Origin: Candidatus Binatus sp.
Lineage (GTDB): Bacteria > Desulfobacterota > Binatia > Binatales > Binataceae
Assembly: GCF_036567905.1 (NCBI RefSeq)
Contig: NZ_DATCTO010000073.1
Span: 1 to 51,296, forward strand
Length of the DNA: 51,296 bases
Reading direction: 5' to 3'
Position 1 is the first letter of the stretch; each line of letters opens with the position of its first letter. Made by a program: the position numbers and the translations under genes. The notes under the pieces were generated by a model that was not told the DNA's origin, ran no database searches, and saw only the letters and a program-made list of their open reading frames with translations. Shown here one piece after another: positions 49,876 to 51,296 of the stretch.

Positions 49876-51296
49876 CTATTCATAGCGCAGAGCGTCGATT
49901 GGGTGTAGCAGGCTGGCTTTGCGTGCCGGGTAATAGCCAAAGAAAACTCCTACCGCCGCCGAAAAGACGAAGCCGCCCGCCACCGCTACCGGCGAGACCA
50001 GCGTTGGCCATTGCGCCAGCGCTGAAATCAGCTTGGACACGAGTATGCCCAGGATTATCCCCGCGAACCCGCCCATCAACGACAGCAGCATCGCCTCCAC
50101 CAGGAACTGCAGCATGATGTGGATGCGGCGCGCGCCGATCGCCATGCGAATTCCTATCTCGCGGGTGCGCTCCGTCACCGACACCAGCATGATGTTCATG
50201 ATTCCGATTCCGCCCACCAGCAGCGAAATCGACGCCACTGCCAAAAGCAGCATCGTCATCACCTGCGTGGCGCTCTCGGACGCCGCCGCTATTTCGCTTA
50301 GATCGCGCACCGTGAAGTCGTCGTCCTGTTTCGGCTGGATGTGATGGCGCTCGTGCAACGTGCGCGTGATTTGCGCAACCGCGTTGTCCATCTGGTCGGA
50401 ACCGCTCGCCTTGATAAACATCACGTTGACGACGCCGGTGATTTTCAGCGCGCTGCCGAGCGCGCTGGTCGATCCGGTGGTCGAGCTGTAAACCGAATTG
50501 GTCGTCGGTACCGACGCGTAAGGGTTGCTCGCGCTCGCCGTGGCTACCGACGCGGGCGAGGCTGCCGCCGACGGCGCCGACACGCCCAGCACTTTGCGCT
50601 CCGCGGTGTTGAACGGCACGATTACCACGTCGTCCTGGTCCTGCCCGTAACTCGACTGCCCCTTGACGCTGAGCACGCCGATTACTCTCATCGGGGAGTT
50701 TTTCACCCGGATCGTCGCGCCGACCGGATTCTGTCCCTCGCCGAACAGATTGTTCACCACCGTCTGTCCGAGCAGGCATACTGGCGCGCCCGCCTTTTCC
50801 TCCGCGTCGGTGAAGATGCGTCCGATCGATGGCGGCCAGTCCCGGACCGCAAAGTAACTCGGCGTCGTCCCCTGGATGTTGGTGCTCCAGTTGCGATTTC
50901 CCCAGACCACCTGCGCCACCTGCCGATCCATGTACGTCACCAGTGCGACCGGGCCTCCGCCACGCGCAAGCGCCTGCGCATCGGCGACCGTAAGCGTGGA
51001 ATTGCTGCCCAGCCCTGCGCGCACGCCGTTGGCGGTGGTCGCGCCCGGCACCACTATCAGCAGGTTGGTGCCGAGGCTGTTGATTTGCGCCTCGACTGAC
51101 GATCGCGCCCCGTCGCCCACCGCCACCATCGTGATCACCGCCGCGACGCCGATGAAAATGCCCAGCATCGTGAGCGCCGCGCGCAGCTTGTTGCGCTTGA
51201 TCGCGCGCCCCGCCGCCACCACCGCCATGCTGCCAAACGTCCACACCTCGTCGAGGCTCGACGCCGCCGGCGCCGCCGCCTCCGTGGCCGGCGCCG
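49876..51296 (-). CDS. MacB-type ABC transporter permease (5' end may lie outside)
   Basis: A MacB/FtsX-type permease. The N-terminal helix (KLRAALTMLGIFIGVAAVIT) is followed by a large periplasmic domain (from about residue 40 to 330 of the 456-residue version) and three C-terminal helices: LLLAVASISLLVGGIGIMNI, LMGGFAGIILGILVS and VAGGFVFSAAVGVFFGYYPA, with the conserved SVTERTREIGIRMAIGARR between them and AxxLxPIDALRYE at the end. The periplasmic domain carries an unusual Ser/Ala/Thr-rich insert around residues 227-265. GTG 51246 could be the start, but the frame stays open to the window edge (APATEAAAPAASSLDEV), so the gene may begin further right, perhaps after its ATPase partner. Exports macrolides, peptides or lipoproteins in relatives. 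Confidence 0.85.
   Translation of the reverse strand, partial: APATEAAAPAASSLDEVWTFGSMAVVAAGRAIKRNKLRAALTMLGIFIGVAAVITMVAVGDGARSSVEAQINSLGTNLLIVVPGATTANGVRAGLGSNSTLTVADAQALARGGGPVALVTYMDRQVAQVVWGNRNWSTNIQGTTPSYFAVRDWPPSIGRIFTDAEEKAGAPVCLLGQTVVNNLFGEGQNPVGATIRVKNSPMRVIGVLSVKGQSSYGQDQDDVVIVPFNTAERKVLGVSAPSAAASPASVATASASNPYASVPTTNSVYSSTTGSTSALGSALKITGVVNVMFIKASGSDQMDNAVAQITRTLHERHHIQPKQDDDFTVRDLSEIAAASESATQVMTMLLLAVASISLLVGGIGIMNIMLVSVTERTREIGIRMAIGARRIHIMLQFLVEAMLLSLMGGFAGIILGILVSKLISALAQWPTLVSPVAVAGGFVFSAAVGVFFGYYPARKASLLHPIDALRYE

Noticed and set aside
49880..51244. 454-codon frame overlapping the MacB permease on the same strand
   Set aside because: Gly/Arg/His-rich shadow frame with no domain; the permease frame has all conserved motifs.

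Overview
This is a GC-rich bacterial chromosome segment with many accessory genes. Clade II-type nitrous oxide reductase genes, a short NirK/cNor module, DUF1329 and choice-of-anchor D proteins, a class II photolyase fragment and an S1P-lyase-like decarboxylase together suggest a soil or sediment Gram-negative bacterium of the Binatota/deltaproteobacterial kind. This placement is an inference; no rRNA or ribosomal marker is present.

Layout. (1) 1-6.1 kb: a phage-like island after an IS630-type transposase tail. It holds a ParB-like/DNA methyltransferase fusion, a small-terminase-like protein, a complete large terminase, an unknown protein, a zinc-finger/J-domain protein and an XRE regulator, with no portal or capsid genes. 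(2) 5.2-11.9 kb: an insertion-sequence graveyard (a MITE-like element, several partial integrase-type ISs, solo IS ends, a photolyase fragment) around an SDR oxidoreductase, a possible nuclease, a small basic protein and a PAS protein. (3) 12.2-14.5 kb: a hybrid sensor kinase. (4) 14.7-20.1 kb, minus strand: an uptake operon (DUF2318 protein, small secreted protein, TonB-dependent receptor, BNR-type lipoprotein, TonB). (5) 21.1-27.1 kb, plus strand: cupredoxin-nosZ-nosB-nosD-nosF-nosY, pointing away from the uptake operon. (6) 27.1-29.2 kb: an IS21 remnant, a broken hydrolase and an almost complete IS. (7) 29.4-37.5 kb: NO and nitrite metabolism. It comprises a truncated haemoglobin, a radical SAM/SPASM protein coupled to a 48-residue ORF, hemerythrin, nirK, two small membrane proteins, norB and norC, and, divergently, nsrR and nnrS. 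A near-consensus NsrR operator lies between norC and nsrR. (8) 37.5-38.7 kb: a cluster of GTCAACC repeats plus recombinase and IS remnants. (9) 38.7-51.3 kb: a PLP decarboxylase, a HisN-like phosphatase, tRNA-Thr(CGU), secreted surface proteins, a YchF-like GTPase, two complete and one residual DUF1329 genes in tandem, and a MacB-type permease running off the right edge.

Together nirK, norCB and nosZ could reduce nitrite through NO and N2O to N2. NsrR, NnrS, the globin and hemerythrin would sense or manage NO. The uptake operon is a candidate copper supply for NosZ, NirK and the cupredoxin, which is inferred from its position only. No nitrate reductase, nosL, nosR or nosG/H is present in the window.
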